Shown in pieces: positions 34,387-42,697 of a DNA stretch of 64,000 nt. The notes beneath the pieces were generated by a model. That model was not told the DNA's origin. It searched no databases and worked only from the letters and a program-made list of their open reading frames with translations. Position 1 is the first letter of the stretch. Every line of letters begins with the position of its first letter. A program made the translations under genes and the position numbers. Source of the stretch: JAJTCH01 sp040386195 (GTDB lineage Bacteria > Pseudomonadota > Alphaproteobacteria > Rickettsiales > UBA1997); contig JAZKFV010000012.1 of the NCBI GenBank assembly GCA_040386195.1, forward strand, positions 73,132-137,131. The letters are read 5' to 3'.

Positions 34387-34872
34387 TTAAGGATTTAGCC
34401 CAACTGATTTGGTCTGAGTGTTTCGAAAATCGACTAATTTTTTAGCTAATTTTTCATCATTCAAAGCCAAAATTGCTATTGCCAAAAGCGCCGCATTTTT
34501 AGCACCGGCAGAGCCAATTGCTAAAGTTCCAACCGGAATTCCAAAAGGCATTTGGGCAATTGATAACAAGCTATCTAAACCTTTCAAAGTTTTGCTCTCA
34601 ACAGGAACGCCCAAAACCGGAAGTTCAGTCATCGCCGCCGCCATTCCCGGCAAATGCGCCGCACCACCAGCGCCAGCAATTATTACTTTAATCCCGTTTT
34701 CTTTAGCGTTATGGGCAAAATCATAAAGCCTTTGCGGAGTTCGGTGCGCTGAAACAATTTTGGTTTCATAAGCAATTTTAAATTCATCCAAAATATCGCA
34801 AGCAAATTTCATCGTTGTGAAATCCGACTTGCTGCCCATTATAATTGCGATTTGATTTTTGTTTTTGCTCAT
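34387..34872 (-). CDS. purE: N5-carboxyaminoimidazole ribonucleotide mutase
   Basis: The protein has 161 residues, class I PurE. It moves the carboxyl group of N5-CAIR to give CAIR in purine synthesis. Motifs are IIMGSKSDFTTM, SAHRTPQRLYDFA with the catalytic His, AGAGGAAHLPGMAAAMT and LSIAQMPFGIPVGTLAIG. No purK is adjacent. It follows the RelE-like toxin gene by only 2 bp, so it is likely transcribed with the toxin-antitoxin pair. Confidence 0.96.
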   Translation of the reverse strand: MSKNKNQIAIIMGSKSDFTTMKFACDILDEFKIAYETKIVSAHRTPQRLYDFAHNAKENGIKVIIAGAGGAAHLPGMAAAMTELPVLGVPVESKTLKGLDSLLSIAQMPFGIPVGTLAIGSAGAKNAALLAIAILALNDEKLAKKLVDFRNTQTKSVGLNP

Positions 34873-34874
34873 AA

Positions 34875-35135
34875 TTATTTATAAATTTTGCTACGATGAT
34901 TAATTTCAATAACTAAAACCACTAATTCTTTTTCTTGTAAATCACAAATAATTCTATAATCGCCAACTCGATAACGCCATAAACCTTTTAAATTAGAGGT
35001 TAGAGCTTTGCCAAATAATTTAGGTGATTTTTTTAAATTTTCCTTATTAAGAAAATTTAATATTTTACTTTGTGTCTGATTATCAAGTTTGCTGATAATT
35101 TTTTTTGATTTTTCACTAAGGCTTATTTCCCACAT
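34875..35135 (-). CDS. RelE/ParE-family toxin
   Basis: The protein has 86 residues and the RelE fold pattern: SEKSKKIISKLDNQTQSKILNFL, a loop, LKGLWRYRVGDYRIICDLQEKELVVLVIEINHRSKIYK. The Arg residues in WRYRVGDYRI and the closing HRSKIY are those expected of ribosome-dependent mRNA interferases of the RelE type. It lies 22 bp after the antitoxin gene. In this family the toxin stops translation when the antitoxin is degraded. Confidence 0.9.
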   Translation of the reverse strand: MWEISLSEKSKKIISKLDNQTQSKILNFLNKENLKKSPKLFGKALTSNLKGLWRYRVGDYRIICDLQEKELVVLVIEINHRSKIYK

Positions 35136-35157
35136 TTGGTGATTGTGTTAATTGTTA

Positions 35158-35391
35158 CTATTCAAGTCTAATTCCAAGCTCTTTGGCGATTTCTTCAAGA
35201 CTATAAGTTTTGCTGCCACTTTTTTTATGTTCTTTTAAAGCTTTAATGCCAGAGCGGTAATCTTGCCAATCTTCAAGCTTTTCTTGTAAAGCTTTTTTGA
35301 TCAACCAAGATTTGGTGCGATCTTCTTCTTCGCAAAATTTTTCTAGCACTTTTTCAAGATCTGCGGGGATTCTAAAAGTTAAAACTGACAT
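35158..35391 (-). CDS. Ribbon-helix-helix antitoxin
   Basis: The protein has 77 residues. The N-terminal RHH DNA-binding segment is VLTFRIPADLEKVLEKFCEEEDRTKSWLIKKAL. The C-terminal KTYSLEEIAKELGI is the toxin-binding tail common in RelB/DUF6290-like antitoxins. It comes first in the pair, as is usual for type II modules, and probably represses its own promoter through the inverted repeat just upstream. Confidence 0.9.
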   Translation of the reverse strand: MSVLTFRIPADLEKVLEKFCEEEDRTKSWLIKKALQEKLEDWQDYRSGIKALKEHKKSGSKTYSLEEIAKELGIRLE

Positions 35392-35430
35392 AATAAAATA
35401 AAATTAAAATTGATAATGTGCACAATGTAA

Positions 35431-35453
35431 TACAAACAATACTTTGTAGTCAA
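35431..35453 (-). promoter_or_regulatory. Putative promoter/operator of the toxin-antitoxin pair
   Basis: The inverted repeat TACAAA-N6-TTTGTA (35431-35448) lies directly beside a TTGACT -35 box on the minus strand (35453 to 35448), 40 bases upstream of the antitoxin start. A second palindrome, TGTGCACA, is at 35417-35424. This is the expected place for an autorepression operator of an RHH antitoxin. Confidence 0.45.
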
Positions 35454-35457
35454 TTAT

Positions 35458-36840
35458 TTATTTTAAATCTTCAACCAGCTTTATAAAAAAATCTCCTCTT
35501 ACTTCAAAATTTTTCCACTGATCAAAAGAAGCGCAAGCGGGGGAAAGAAGGATATTTTTTTCTGCGGATTGATCTTTTAAAGCCAAATCATAAGCCATTG
35601 CAAAGGCATTTTTTAAATTGTCACATTTAAAATATTCAACTTTATTTTCTAAAGTTTTGGCAAATTCGTCGCTGGCGGCGCCGATTAAAAAGGCATATTT
35701 GATTTTTGAAAAATATTGTTCAAGGCTGGCAATGCCGCCATCTTTAGCTTTGCCGCCTAAAATCCAATAAATATTTTGATAAGGTTTAAGAGCGTTTTCG
35801 GTGGAATCGGCGTTGGTGGCTTTGCTGTCGTTGATAAAGTTGATGTTGTTGATAGTTTTAACTAGCTGCATTCTGTGCCTCAAACCTTGAAAAGTTTTGA
35901 TTGCGGCGATGATTTGTTCTTCAGAAATTCCCGATAAAAAACAATTAGCAAAAGCAAAAGCAATATTTTGAGCGTTATGTTCACCCTTCAAAAAGGTTCT
36001 GGCGCCTAAGTCAATAGCTGATTTATTAGCTCCAATATTGTTGTAAATAATATTGCCAATCATCGCAATTCCACCTTTTATGATCTGTGTTGTTGAGATG
36101 GGAATTAAAGTTGATTTGTAATTAGAATCATTTTTTAAATCTTCATAAACTGCTTTAGAATGTTCATTATCAATGCCAATCACAGCAAAATCATCTTTAG
36201 TTTGATTCAAAAAAATTCGTTTTTTTGCAGCAATATAACCATTCATATCTTTATGGCGATCCAAATGATCTGGGGTTATGTTTAAAATATTGGCAATATG
36301 AAATCGAGTTTTATCAATCAAATCCAACTGATAAGACGACATTTCAATAATATAATTTTCACCTGCGTTTAGTTTGGGCAAAGCCAGTGCGCCAATGCCA
36401 ATATTGCCGCCAACAGCGTGAGGTTTTTTTGCTGATGCAAAAATATGTCCGCTGAGTGCGGTGGTAGTTGATTTGCCGTTGGTTCCGGTGATGCCGATAA
36501 ATTGAGCAGCTTTGTTAAATAAATATAAAATTTCAACATCACAAATAATTGGACAATTGTTTTTATTAGCTTCTAAAACAATTTTATGAGGAGTTGGATA
36601 TTTTAAAGGAATGCCAGCGGCAAGCACCAAAGATTGAGCATTTTGCCAATCAATTGCTTGGATATTTTTAATAATTTTTAAATTAGATTTTAGATCTTGA
36701 TGTTCTTGCAAATATTTATTGAGACTTTCCAAAGAACTTTGATTATCATCGCCAACCACAACTTCAGCGCCTTGTTCCAAAAGAAATTTTACCGCCGCAT
36801 TTCCTGAAATTCCTAGACCAAAAACGATAAATTTTTTCAT
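35458..36840 (-). CDS. murD: UDP-N-acetylmuramoylalanine--D-glutamate ligase
   Basis: The protein has 460 residues, full length. It adds D-glutamate to UDP-MurNAc-L-Ala in peptidoglycan synthesis. Motifs are the N-terminal FGLGISGNAAVKFLLEQGAEVVVGDD, the ATP loop GITGTNGKSTTTAL, NILNITPDHLDRH, the carbamylated-Lys region and FINDSKATNADSTENAL. Together with mltA it indicates a peptidoglycan-making cell. It stands upstream of the toxin-antitoxin module on the same strand and is divergent from mutM. Confidence 0.97.
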   Translation of the reverse strand: MKKFIVFGLGISGNAAVKFLLEQGAEVVVGDDNQSSLESLNKYLQEHQDLKSNLKIIKNIQAIDWQNAQSLVLAAGIPLKYPTPHKIVLEANKNNCPIICDVEILYLFNKAAQFIGITGTNGKSTTTALSGHIFASAKKPHAVGGNIGIGALALPKLNAGENYIIEMSSYQLDLIDKTRFHIANILNITPDHLDRHKDMNGYIAAKKRIFLNQTKDDFAVIGIDNEHSKAVYEDLKNDSNYKSTLIPISTTQIIKGGIAMIGNIIYNNIGANKSAIDLGARTFLKGEHNAQNIAFAFANCFLSGISEEQIIAAIKTFQGLRHRMQLVKTINNINFINDSKATNADSTENALKPYQNIYWILGGKAKDGGIASLEQYFSKIKYAFLIGAASDEFAKTLENKVEYFKCDNLKNAFAMAYDLALKDQSAEKNILLSPACASFDQWKNFEVRGDFFIKLVEDLK

Positions 36841-36910
36841 AGTTTTAATTAAAAATTATTGTAAATTGCGGCTAATCTAATCCAAATAAAAATCAAAATC
36901 CAACAAGATT

Positions 36911-37732
36911 ATGCCCGAACTTCCTGAGGTTGAAACCATTTGTCGTGGTATTGAGCAAAATATTATCGGCAAAAAAATTGCTGCAATTCAAACTTCTGAT
37001 AAAAATTTGCGTCTGCCATTTCCCAAAAATTTTTCTGAATTAAAAGATCAGAAAATTATTTCGGTTGCCAGAAGAGCTAGATATATTCTGATTAAAATCA
37101 CTACTCAAAAAATTTTATTAGTGCATTTGGGAATGAGTGGCAAATTACTTTATTTAGAAAAACTGCCAAAAAAATTAGAAAAGCATGATCATTTTGTAAT
37201 GCAGTTCAGCGATGATTCATGCCTGATTTATAATGATCCAAGACGATTTGGTTTGGTAGATTTGGTGGATGAGAAAAAAATTAATTTGCATTCAATGATT
37301 AAAAATCTTGGCTTTGAACCTTTAACAAAAGATTTTAACGGCAAATATTTGCAAGCGAAATTAAAAGGCAAAAAAATCAATATCAAAACTGTAATGATGG
37401 ATAACGCAATTGTGGTTGGTGTTGGCAATATTTATATTAATGAATCTTTATTCGAATCCAAAATTTCACCTTTAAGAGAAGCCGGAAATTTGAGTTTAAA
37501 AGAGCTAGAAACTCTAATTAACAACATTAAAAAAATTCTCCAAAAAGCCATCAAACTAGGCGGATCAACACTGCGCGACTATGTAAAATCCAACGGCGAT
37601 GTTGGTGGTTTTCAGTTTGATTTCAAAGTCTACGGACGCGATAATTGCAGCTGCCTTGTTTGCTCTGGTAAAATTAAAAAAATTAAACAAAATGGCAGAT
37701 CAAGCTTTTATTGCCCATCTTGCCAACATTAA
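36911..37732 (+). CDS. mutM: Formamidopyrimidine-DNA glycosylase
   Basis: The protein has 273 residues. It removes 8-oxoguanine and related lesions and nicks the site. The N-terminal Pro2 and Glu3 (MPELPEVETICRGIE) are the catalytic residues. HLGMSGKLLYLEK supplies the conserved Lys, and the C-terminal zinc finger is CLVCSGKIKK...FYCPSCQ. The helix-two-turn-helix VGVGNIYINESLF is present. The gene lies just upstream of purF. Confidence 0.96.
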   Translation: MPELPEVETICRGIEQNIIGKKIAAIQTSDKNLRLPFPKNFSELKDQKIISVARRARYILIKITTQKILLVHLGMSGKLLYLEKLPKKLEKHDHFVMQFSDDSCLIYNDPRRFGLVDLVDEKKINLHSMIKNLGFEPLTKDFNGKYLQAKLKGKKINIKTVMMDNAIVVGVGNIYINESLFESKISPLREAGNLSLKELETLINNIKKILQKAIKLGGSTLRDYVKSNGDVGGFQFDFKVYGRDNCSCLVCSGKIKKIKQNGRSSFYCPSCQH

Positions 37733-37756
37733 ATATCAATTCTAAGCAAAACTAAA

Positions 37757-39187
37757 ATGATTCCCTTTGACGATAAATTAAAAGAAGAATGTGGTGTTTT
37801 TGGCATTTTTAATAGTAAAGATGCGGCGGTGAATACGGCGTTGGGGTTGCATGCTTTGCAGCATCGCGGGCAAGAAGCGGCGGGGGTGGTGGCTTGTCAT
37901 AATGGTAATTTTGCGATGCATTTTGCGGATGGGTTGGTGGGTGATAATTTTAATTCGTCGGAAATTGTTAATAAATTGCAGGGCGATATTGCCATTGGGC
38001 ATGTGCGCTATTCTACGGCGGGTAAAAAAACTGCCCGCAATTATCAACCGATTTTTGCTGAGTTTAGTTTTGGCTGTTTGGCGATTGCTCATAATGGCAA
38101 TTTGACTAACGCGGCGGTGCTTAGAAAATCCTTGATTGAGCGTGGTTCAATTTTTCAATCATCAATGGATACCGAAGTGATTATTCATTTAATTGCGCTG
38201 AGTCAGAAAAACACTTTGATTGACAAAATTGTTGATGCTATTTCCCAAATTGAAGGTGCTTATTCATTAGTTATTCTGCATAAAGACGGCATTATCGCCA
38301 TTCGCGATCCTTATGGAGTTCGCCCTTTAGTGCTTGGAAAATTAGGTGAGGCTTATGTTGTTGCAAGTGAAACTTGTGCTTTTGATATTATTGGCGCTGA
38401 GTTTGTGCGCGATATTAAGCATGGGGAATTGGTAATTATTGATAATTTGGGCATTAAAAGTATCGAACCTTTTAGAGCTGCGCCCTCAAAATTTTGTATT
38501 TTTGAATATATTTATTTTGCCCGCCCGGATAGCGTTTTGGAAGGTAAAAGTGTTTATCAGATGCGTAAAAATATTGGTATTGAGCTGGCTAAAGAAGTGA
38601 GTATTGATGCTGATGTTGTGGTGCCAATTCCTGATTCCGGCGTTCCGGCGGCAATTGGTTATTCTTTGCAATCCAAAATTCCTTTTGAGCTGGGCATTAT
38701 TAGAAACCATTATGTTGGGCGAACTTTTATTGAGCCGTCAGATCGTATTCGCCATTTTGGAGTCAAGCTCAAACACAATGCCAATCTTAATGTTATCAAG
38801 GGTAAAAGAGTGATTTTGGTTGATGATTCTATCGTGCGCGGCACGACTTCGAAAAAGATTGTCCAAATGATTAGAGAAGCGGGAGCCAAAGAAGTTTATA
38901 TGTTAATTGCCAGCCCGCCAACCACCGATTCTTGCTTTTATGGCGTGGACACTCCGGATAAAAAAGATTTAATGGCGGCGAATCATAAAATTGCTGAAAT
39001 GGCAAAATTGATTGGCGTCGATCATTTGGCTTATATTTCAATTGATGGTTTATATCGCGCGGTTGGTGAAACTAAAAGAAATGGCGACTTTCCGCAATAT
39101 TGCGACGCCTGCTTCACCGGAGAATATCCGATTCGTTTAACCGACCAAGAAGGTGGTGAAATGCCGTTATTTAATTTTGCAAAATAA
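37757..39187 (+). CDS. purF: Amidophosphoribosyltransferase
   Basis: The protein has 476 residues. It makes phosphoribosylamine from PRPP and glutamine, the first committed step of purine synthesis. An 11-residue propeptide precedes the catalytic Cys12 (KEECGVFGIF), as in Bacillus-type enzymes. The glutaminase part has HALQHRGQEAAG and GHVRYST. The PRTase part has VILVDDSIVRGTT, and ASPP...CFYGVDTP gives cysteines of the type that can bind an Fe-S cluster. xseB follows by 1 bp. Confidence 0.97.
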   Translation: MIPFDDKLKEECGVFGIFNSKDAAVNTALGLHALQHRGQEAAGVVACHNGNFAMHFADGLVGDNFNSSEIVNKLQGDIAIGHVRYSTAGKKTARNYQPIFAEFSFGCLAIAHNGNLTNAAVLRKSLIERGSIFQSSMDTEVIIHLIALSQKNTLIDKIVDAISQIEGAYSLVILHKDGIIAIRDPYGVRPLVLGKLGEAYVVASETCAFDIIGAEFVRDIKHGELVIIDNLGIKSIEPFRAAPSKFCIFEYIYFARPDSVLEGKSVYQMRKNIGIELAKEVSIDADVVVPIPDSGVPAAIGYSLQSKIPFELGIIRNHYVGRTFIEPSDRIRHFGVKLKHNANLNVIKGKRVILVDDSIVRGTTSKKIVQMIREAGAKEVYMLIASPPTTDSCFYGVDTPDKKDLMAANHKIAEMAKLIGVDHLAYISIDGLYRAVGETKRNGDFPQYCDACFTGEYPIRLTDQEGGEMPLFNFAK

Positions 39188-39188
39188 T

Positions 39189-39413
39189 ATGACTAAATCG
39201 AAAAATAATATTGAAAAACTAGATTTTGAAACCGCCTTAGAAAAGTTGGAAGAAATCGTTGAGAAGTTAGGCAGCGGCAAAGTAAATCTAGAAGAGATGG
39301 TTGATTTATACGAACAAGGAATTGCCTTAAAAGATCATTGCAGCAAAAAATTATCCGACGCTAAAATGAAAGTTGAAATCCTCGTTAAAAAAGAATCCGC
39401 CATCAATAATTAA
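39189..39413 (+). CDS. xseB: Exodeoxyribonuclease VII small subunit
   Basis: The ATG at 39189, one base after the purF stop, gives 74 residues. The pattern LDFETALEKLEEIVEKLGSGKVNLEEMVDLYEQGIALKDHC is the XseB two-helix domain. It forms exonuclease VII with XseA, which is not in the window. A longer frame from 39153 would overlap purF and adds nothing. Confidence 0.94.
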   Translation: MTKSKNNIEKLDFETALEKLEEIVEKLGSGKVNLEEMVDLYEQGIALKDHCSKKLSDAKMKVEILVKKESAINN

Positions 39414-39522
39414 TTTTTGTCTTTTATTGCGACACGAAAATTATTTTAAAAAATTTTCTTTGCTTTTTAATCCCGATCAATTTATCCGTTAGAGCTCTTT
39501 TTAATTAGCCCGATTGCAGAAC

Positions 39523-40119
39523 ATGAAGAATATACCCAATATTTTGACTCTTTTTCGCATTGCCATAATTCCGATTTTGGTGATGTCATTTTATATTGAT
39601 GGTTTTGTAGCAAATATTGTTGCTGCCTCTTTATTTATGATTGCCAGCATCACCGATTTTTTTGATGGTTATTTTGCTAGAAGCTTGAAAGCGCAAACCA
39701 ATTTTGGTCGTTGCCTTGATCCGATTGCCGATAAATTATTAGTAATTGTGGCAATCACAATGTTGATTCATTTTGGGCATAAAAATATGGCAATCACTAT
39801 TCCCGGATTAATAATTATTTGCCGAGAAATTTTGGTTTCCGGCTTGAGAGAATTTTTGGCTTCTATCCGTGTTGGCATTCCGGTCAGCAATCTTTCCAAA
39901 TGCAAAACCGCGGTGCAGATGATTGCAATTACATTATTATTAATTGGACAACCTGGCTCTGAATATGCGGTTGATCTTTTGGTGGATGTTGACAAAAGTT
40001 TAAAATTTATTGTTGCGGAAGTAATAATTACTGCCGGAGAAACTTTATTGGCCGTAGCCGCGTTTTTAACGGTTGTAACTGGTTACATTTATTTGAAAAT
40101 CGGCTTAAAAAATATGTAA
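39523..40119 (+). CDS. pgsA: CDP-diacylglycerol--glycerol-3-phosphate 3-phosphatidyltransferase
   Basis: The ATG at 39523 (198 residues) is preferred to a TTG at 39514. It is a multi-pass membrane enzyme of phosphatidylglycerol synthesis. The CDP-alcohol phosphatidyltransferase motif D-G-x2-A-R-x8-G-x3-D-x3-D is complete in the stretch around FDGYFARSLKAQ and GRCLDPIADKLL. The N-terminal NIPNILTLFRIAIIPIL is typical of PgsA. It precedes topA across a heptamer repeat array. Confidence 0.94.
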   Translation: MKNIPNILTLFRIAIIPILVMSFYIDGFVANIVAASLFMIASITDFFDGYFARSLKAQTNFGRCLDPIADKLLVIVAITMLIHFGHKNMAITIPGLIIICREILVSGLREFLASIRVGIPVSNLSKCKTAVQMIAITLLLIGQPGSEYAVDLLVDVDKSLKFIVAEVIITAGETLLAVAAFLTVVTGYIYLKIGLKNM

Positions 40120-40124
40120 ATATT

Positions 40125-40169
40125 AGTCGTAAGTCGTAAGTCGTAAGTCGTAAGTCGTAAGTCGTAAGT
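40125..40169 (+). repeat. AGTCGTA heptamer array upstream of topA
   Basis: Six perfect tandem copies of AGTCGTA plus a partial AGT. The array ends 13 bases before the topA ATG, in the space where the ribosome-binding site would be; the 13 bases between hold only A and T. The same unit occurs twice at the nuclease gene near 9.2-9.4 kb. Confidence 0.95.
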
Positions 40170-40182
40170 ATAAAAATATAAA

Positions 40183-42696
40183 ATGAGAAATTTATTAATT
40201 GTTGAGTCTCCTGCTAAAGCTAAAACTATTGGCAAATATTTGGGGAAGGATTATGAAGTTATTGCATCATTCGGGCATATTCGTGATTTGCCGAGCAAGA
40301 CTGGATCGGTTGAGCCGGACAATGATTTTGCTATGCATTATGAAGTGTCGGCTAAATCGGCTAAATATGCTAAGGCGATTGTTGATAGAGCTAAAGGATG
40401 CGATAAAATTATTCTCGCTCCCGATCCGGATCGGGAAGGAGAATCAATTGCTTGGCACGTTGCTGAAGTGTTGCGTCAGAAAAAAGCGATCACTTCCAAA
40501 ACTAAAATTGAAAGAGTTGTCTTTAACTCAATTACTAAAACTTCAATTTTAGAAGCCGTAAAAAATCCTCGTGAAATTGATATTGATTTAGTCAACGCCC
40601 AGCAAGCGCGTCGGGCTTTGGATTATTTAGTGGGCTTTACTTTATCGCCGGTTTTGTGGCGAAAATTGCCGGGCAGTAAATCGGCTGGACGCGTTCAGTC
40701 AGTGGCTCTGCGTATAATTTGTGATCGTGAAGATGAGATTGAGGCATTTAAAAGTGAAGAATATTGGGATGTTAAAGTTGATTTGCAAAGCGACACCAAA
40801 CAAAAATTAACTGCAAATTTAACTCATATTAATGGCGAGAGATTGGATAAATTTACCATTAACAATAAAGTTCAAGCTGAAGAAATTGCTAAATTGCTCG
40901 AAAACAAAAAATATCAAGTTGTTTCCGTTAATAGAAAAGAGGTTCGCCGCAAGCCTTACGCGCCTTTCACAACTTCGTCACTTCAGCAAGAAGCGGCGCG
41001 CAAATTAGGTTTTTCAGCGAAAAAAACTATGCAAGTGGCGCAAAAACTTTATGAAGGTTTGGATGTTGGTTCGGGCACGATGGGTTTGATTACTTATATG
41101 AGAACTGACGGAGTGGATGTGGCGCCAGAAGCAATTGTTGAAGCTAGAAATTTTATCAATCAAGCTTACGGTAAAAAATATTTACCAGACAGTCCGATTG
41201 CTTATAAAAGCAAAATCAAAAACGCTCAAGAAGCCCACGAAGCAATTCGCCCCACTGATTTTTCCTTACCTCCCAAAGCAATTGCCAGCTATTTAGAAAA
41301 AGATTTTTTAGCGCTCTATGATTTGATCTGGAAAAGAATGGTCGCTTCACAAATGGCGGATGTGGTGATGGATCAAGTTGCGGTGGTGATTAAAACTAAT
41401 CCAAATTATGGCGAGCTTAGAGCAGTTGGATCGGTGGTTAAATTTGATGGGTTTTATGTGCTTTATAATGAAGATAAAGATGACGAAGAGGATGAAGCCA
41501 GTGAAGATAAGAAGGCAATTTTGCCGGATGTTAATGTTAATGACAATTTAGCTTTATTAGAAGTTAAGCCAGCGCAACATTTCACCGAGCCATTGCCTAG
41601 ATATTCTGAAGCAAGTTTGGTTAAAAAAATGGAAGAGCTTGGAATTGGTCGTCCTTCAACTTATGCCAATATTATTTCAGTTTTACAAGATCGCGGCTAT
41701 GTAAAATTAGAGAAAAAAAGATTCACTCCTGAAGAGCGCGGCAGAGTTGTGGTGGTGTTTTTAAAATCATTTTTCCCTAAATATGTTGAATATGATTACA
41801 CCGCCAAAATGGAAGATGATTTGGATATTATTTCCAACGGAAAATTGGATTGGAAAAAATTCTTAGAAAATTTCTGGTTAAATTTTAATAGTAATATTGG
41901 TGAGGTTAGCAAAAAAACTATTCCCGAAATTTTAGATAGTTTGAACCAACATATTTCTCCTTATATTTTTGGAGTTGATGAACATGGCAAAGCTAAACAC
42001 CAATGCCCGTCTTGCTCAAAAGGAACGCTTGGAATTAAAATTGGCGGCTTTGGAGTTTTTGTGGGCTGTTCAAATTATCCGGAATGTAAATATACCAAAT
42101 CATTTTCTGACGATAAAAATGCTGGCGAATTAATTGAGAACGCTGACGGCACAACTGAGCGCCGCGTGTTTGAGCCAATTTTTGTGGGCGATGGTGATAA
42201 TCAAGGTGATAAAATCTTTATCAAAAAAGGGCCTTATGGGCTTTATATTGAATTGGCGAATGACACTTTGGTTGCAGCTGAGGAGCCGGAAGTTGAAGTT
42301 AAAGAAACTAAGAAAAAAACTGCAAAAAAATCTAAAGAAAAAACTAAAGATAAAAAAACAACTAAGAAAAAAGCTAAAAAAGATAATAAGCCAAAACCAA
42401 AAAGAGTTTCACTTCCTAGAAATATTAAGGTTGAAGATGTTGATCTAAAACTCGCTAAAAAACTTTTATCGCTACCAAGAGAAGTTGGAATTCATCCGGA
42501 AAATGGTTTGAAAATTGTTGCTTCAATTGGCCCGTTTGGACCTTATTTATTGCATGATGGCAAATATTCTTCAGTGAAAGAAGATGATATTTTGGAAATT
42601 GGTTTGAATCGTGCGATTGATTTAATCGCTGAAGTGCAAAGCAAAAAAGCGTCTAAATCTAAAACTGGTTCTAACTTTAGAAAAAAACGTAAATAA
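40183..42696 (+). CDS. topA: DNA topoisomerase I
   Basis: The protein has 837 residues. It relaxes negative supercoils by single-strand passage. The Toprim domain has LLIVESPAKAKTIGKYLG and APDPDREGESIAWH. The nucleophile is Tyr305 in LITYMRTDG. One zinc-ribbon-like unit (CPSC...CSNYPEC) follows, then a long Lys-rich linker (about 705-745) and a final SLPREVGIHPENG / GPFGPYLLHDGKY repeat typical of alphaproteobacterial TopA. The AGTCGTA array in its leader may affect expression. The histidine kinase gene starts 1 bp after the stop. Confidence 0.97.
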   Translation: MRNLLIVESPAKAKTIGKYLGKDYEVIASFGHIRDLPSKTGSVEPDNDFAMHYEVSAKSAKYAKAIVDRAKGCDKIILAPDPDREGESIAWHVAEVLRQKKAITSKTKIERVVFNSITKTSILEAVKNPREIDIDLVNAQQARRALDYLVGFTLSPVLWRKLPGSKSAGRVQSVALRIICDREDEIEAFKSEEYWDVKVDLQSDTKQKLTANLTHINGERLDKFTINNKVQAEEIAKLLENKKYQVVSVNRKEVRRKPYAPFTTSSLQQEAARKLGFSAKKTMQVAQKLYEGLDVGSGTMGLITYMRTDGVDVAPEAIVEARNFINQAYGKKYLPDSPIAYKSKIKNAQEAHEAIRPTDFSLPPKAIASYLEKDFLALYDLIWKRMVASQMADVVMDQVAVVIKTNPNYGELRAVGSVVKFDGFYVLYNEDKDDEEDEASEDKKAILPDVNVNDNLALLEVKPAQHFTEPLPRYSEASLVKKMEELGIGRPSTYANIISVLQDRGYVKLEKKRFTPEERGRVVVVFLKSFFPKYVEYDYTAKMEDDLDIISNGKLDWKKFLENFWLNFNSNIGEVSKKTIPEILDSLNQHISPYIFGVDEHGKAKHQCPSCSKGTLGIKIGGFGVFVGCSNYPECKYTKSFSDDKNAGELIENADGTTERRVFEPIFVGDGDNQGDKIFIKKGPYGLYIELANDTLVAAEEPEVEVKETKKKTAKKSKEKTKDKKTTKKKAKKDNKPKPKRVSLPRNIKVEDVDLKLAKKLLSLPREVGIHPENGLKIVASIGPFGPYLLHDGKYSSVKEDDILEIGLNRAIDLIAEVQSKKASKSKTGSNFRKKRK

Positions 42697-42697
42697 A

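Noticed and set aside
40125..40169. Heptamer array as a CRISPR array
   Set aside because: The unit is 7 bp with no spacers and no cas genes nearby.
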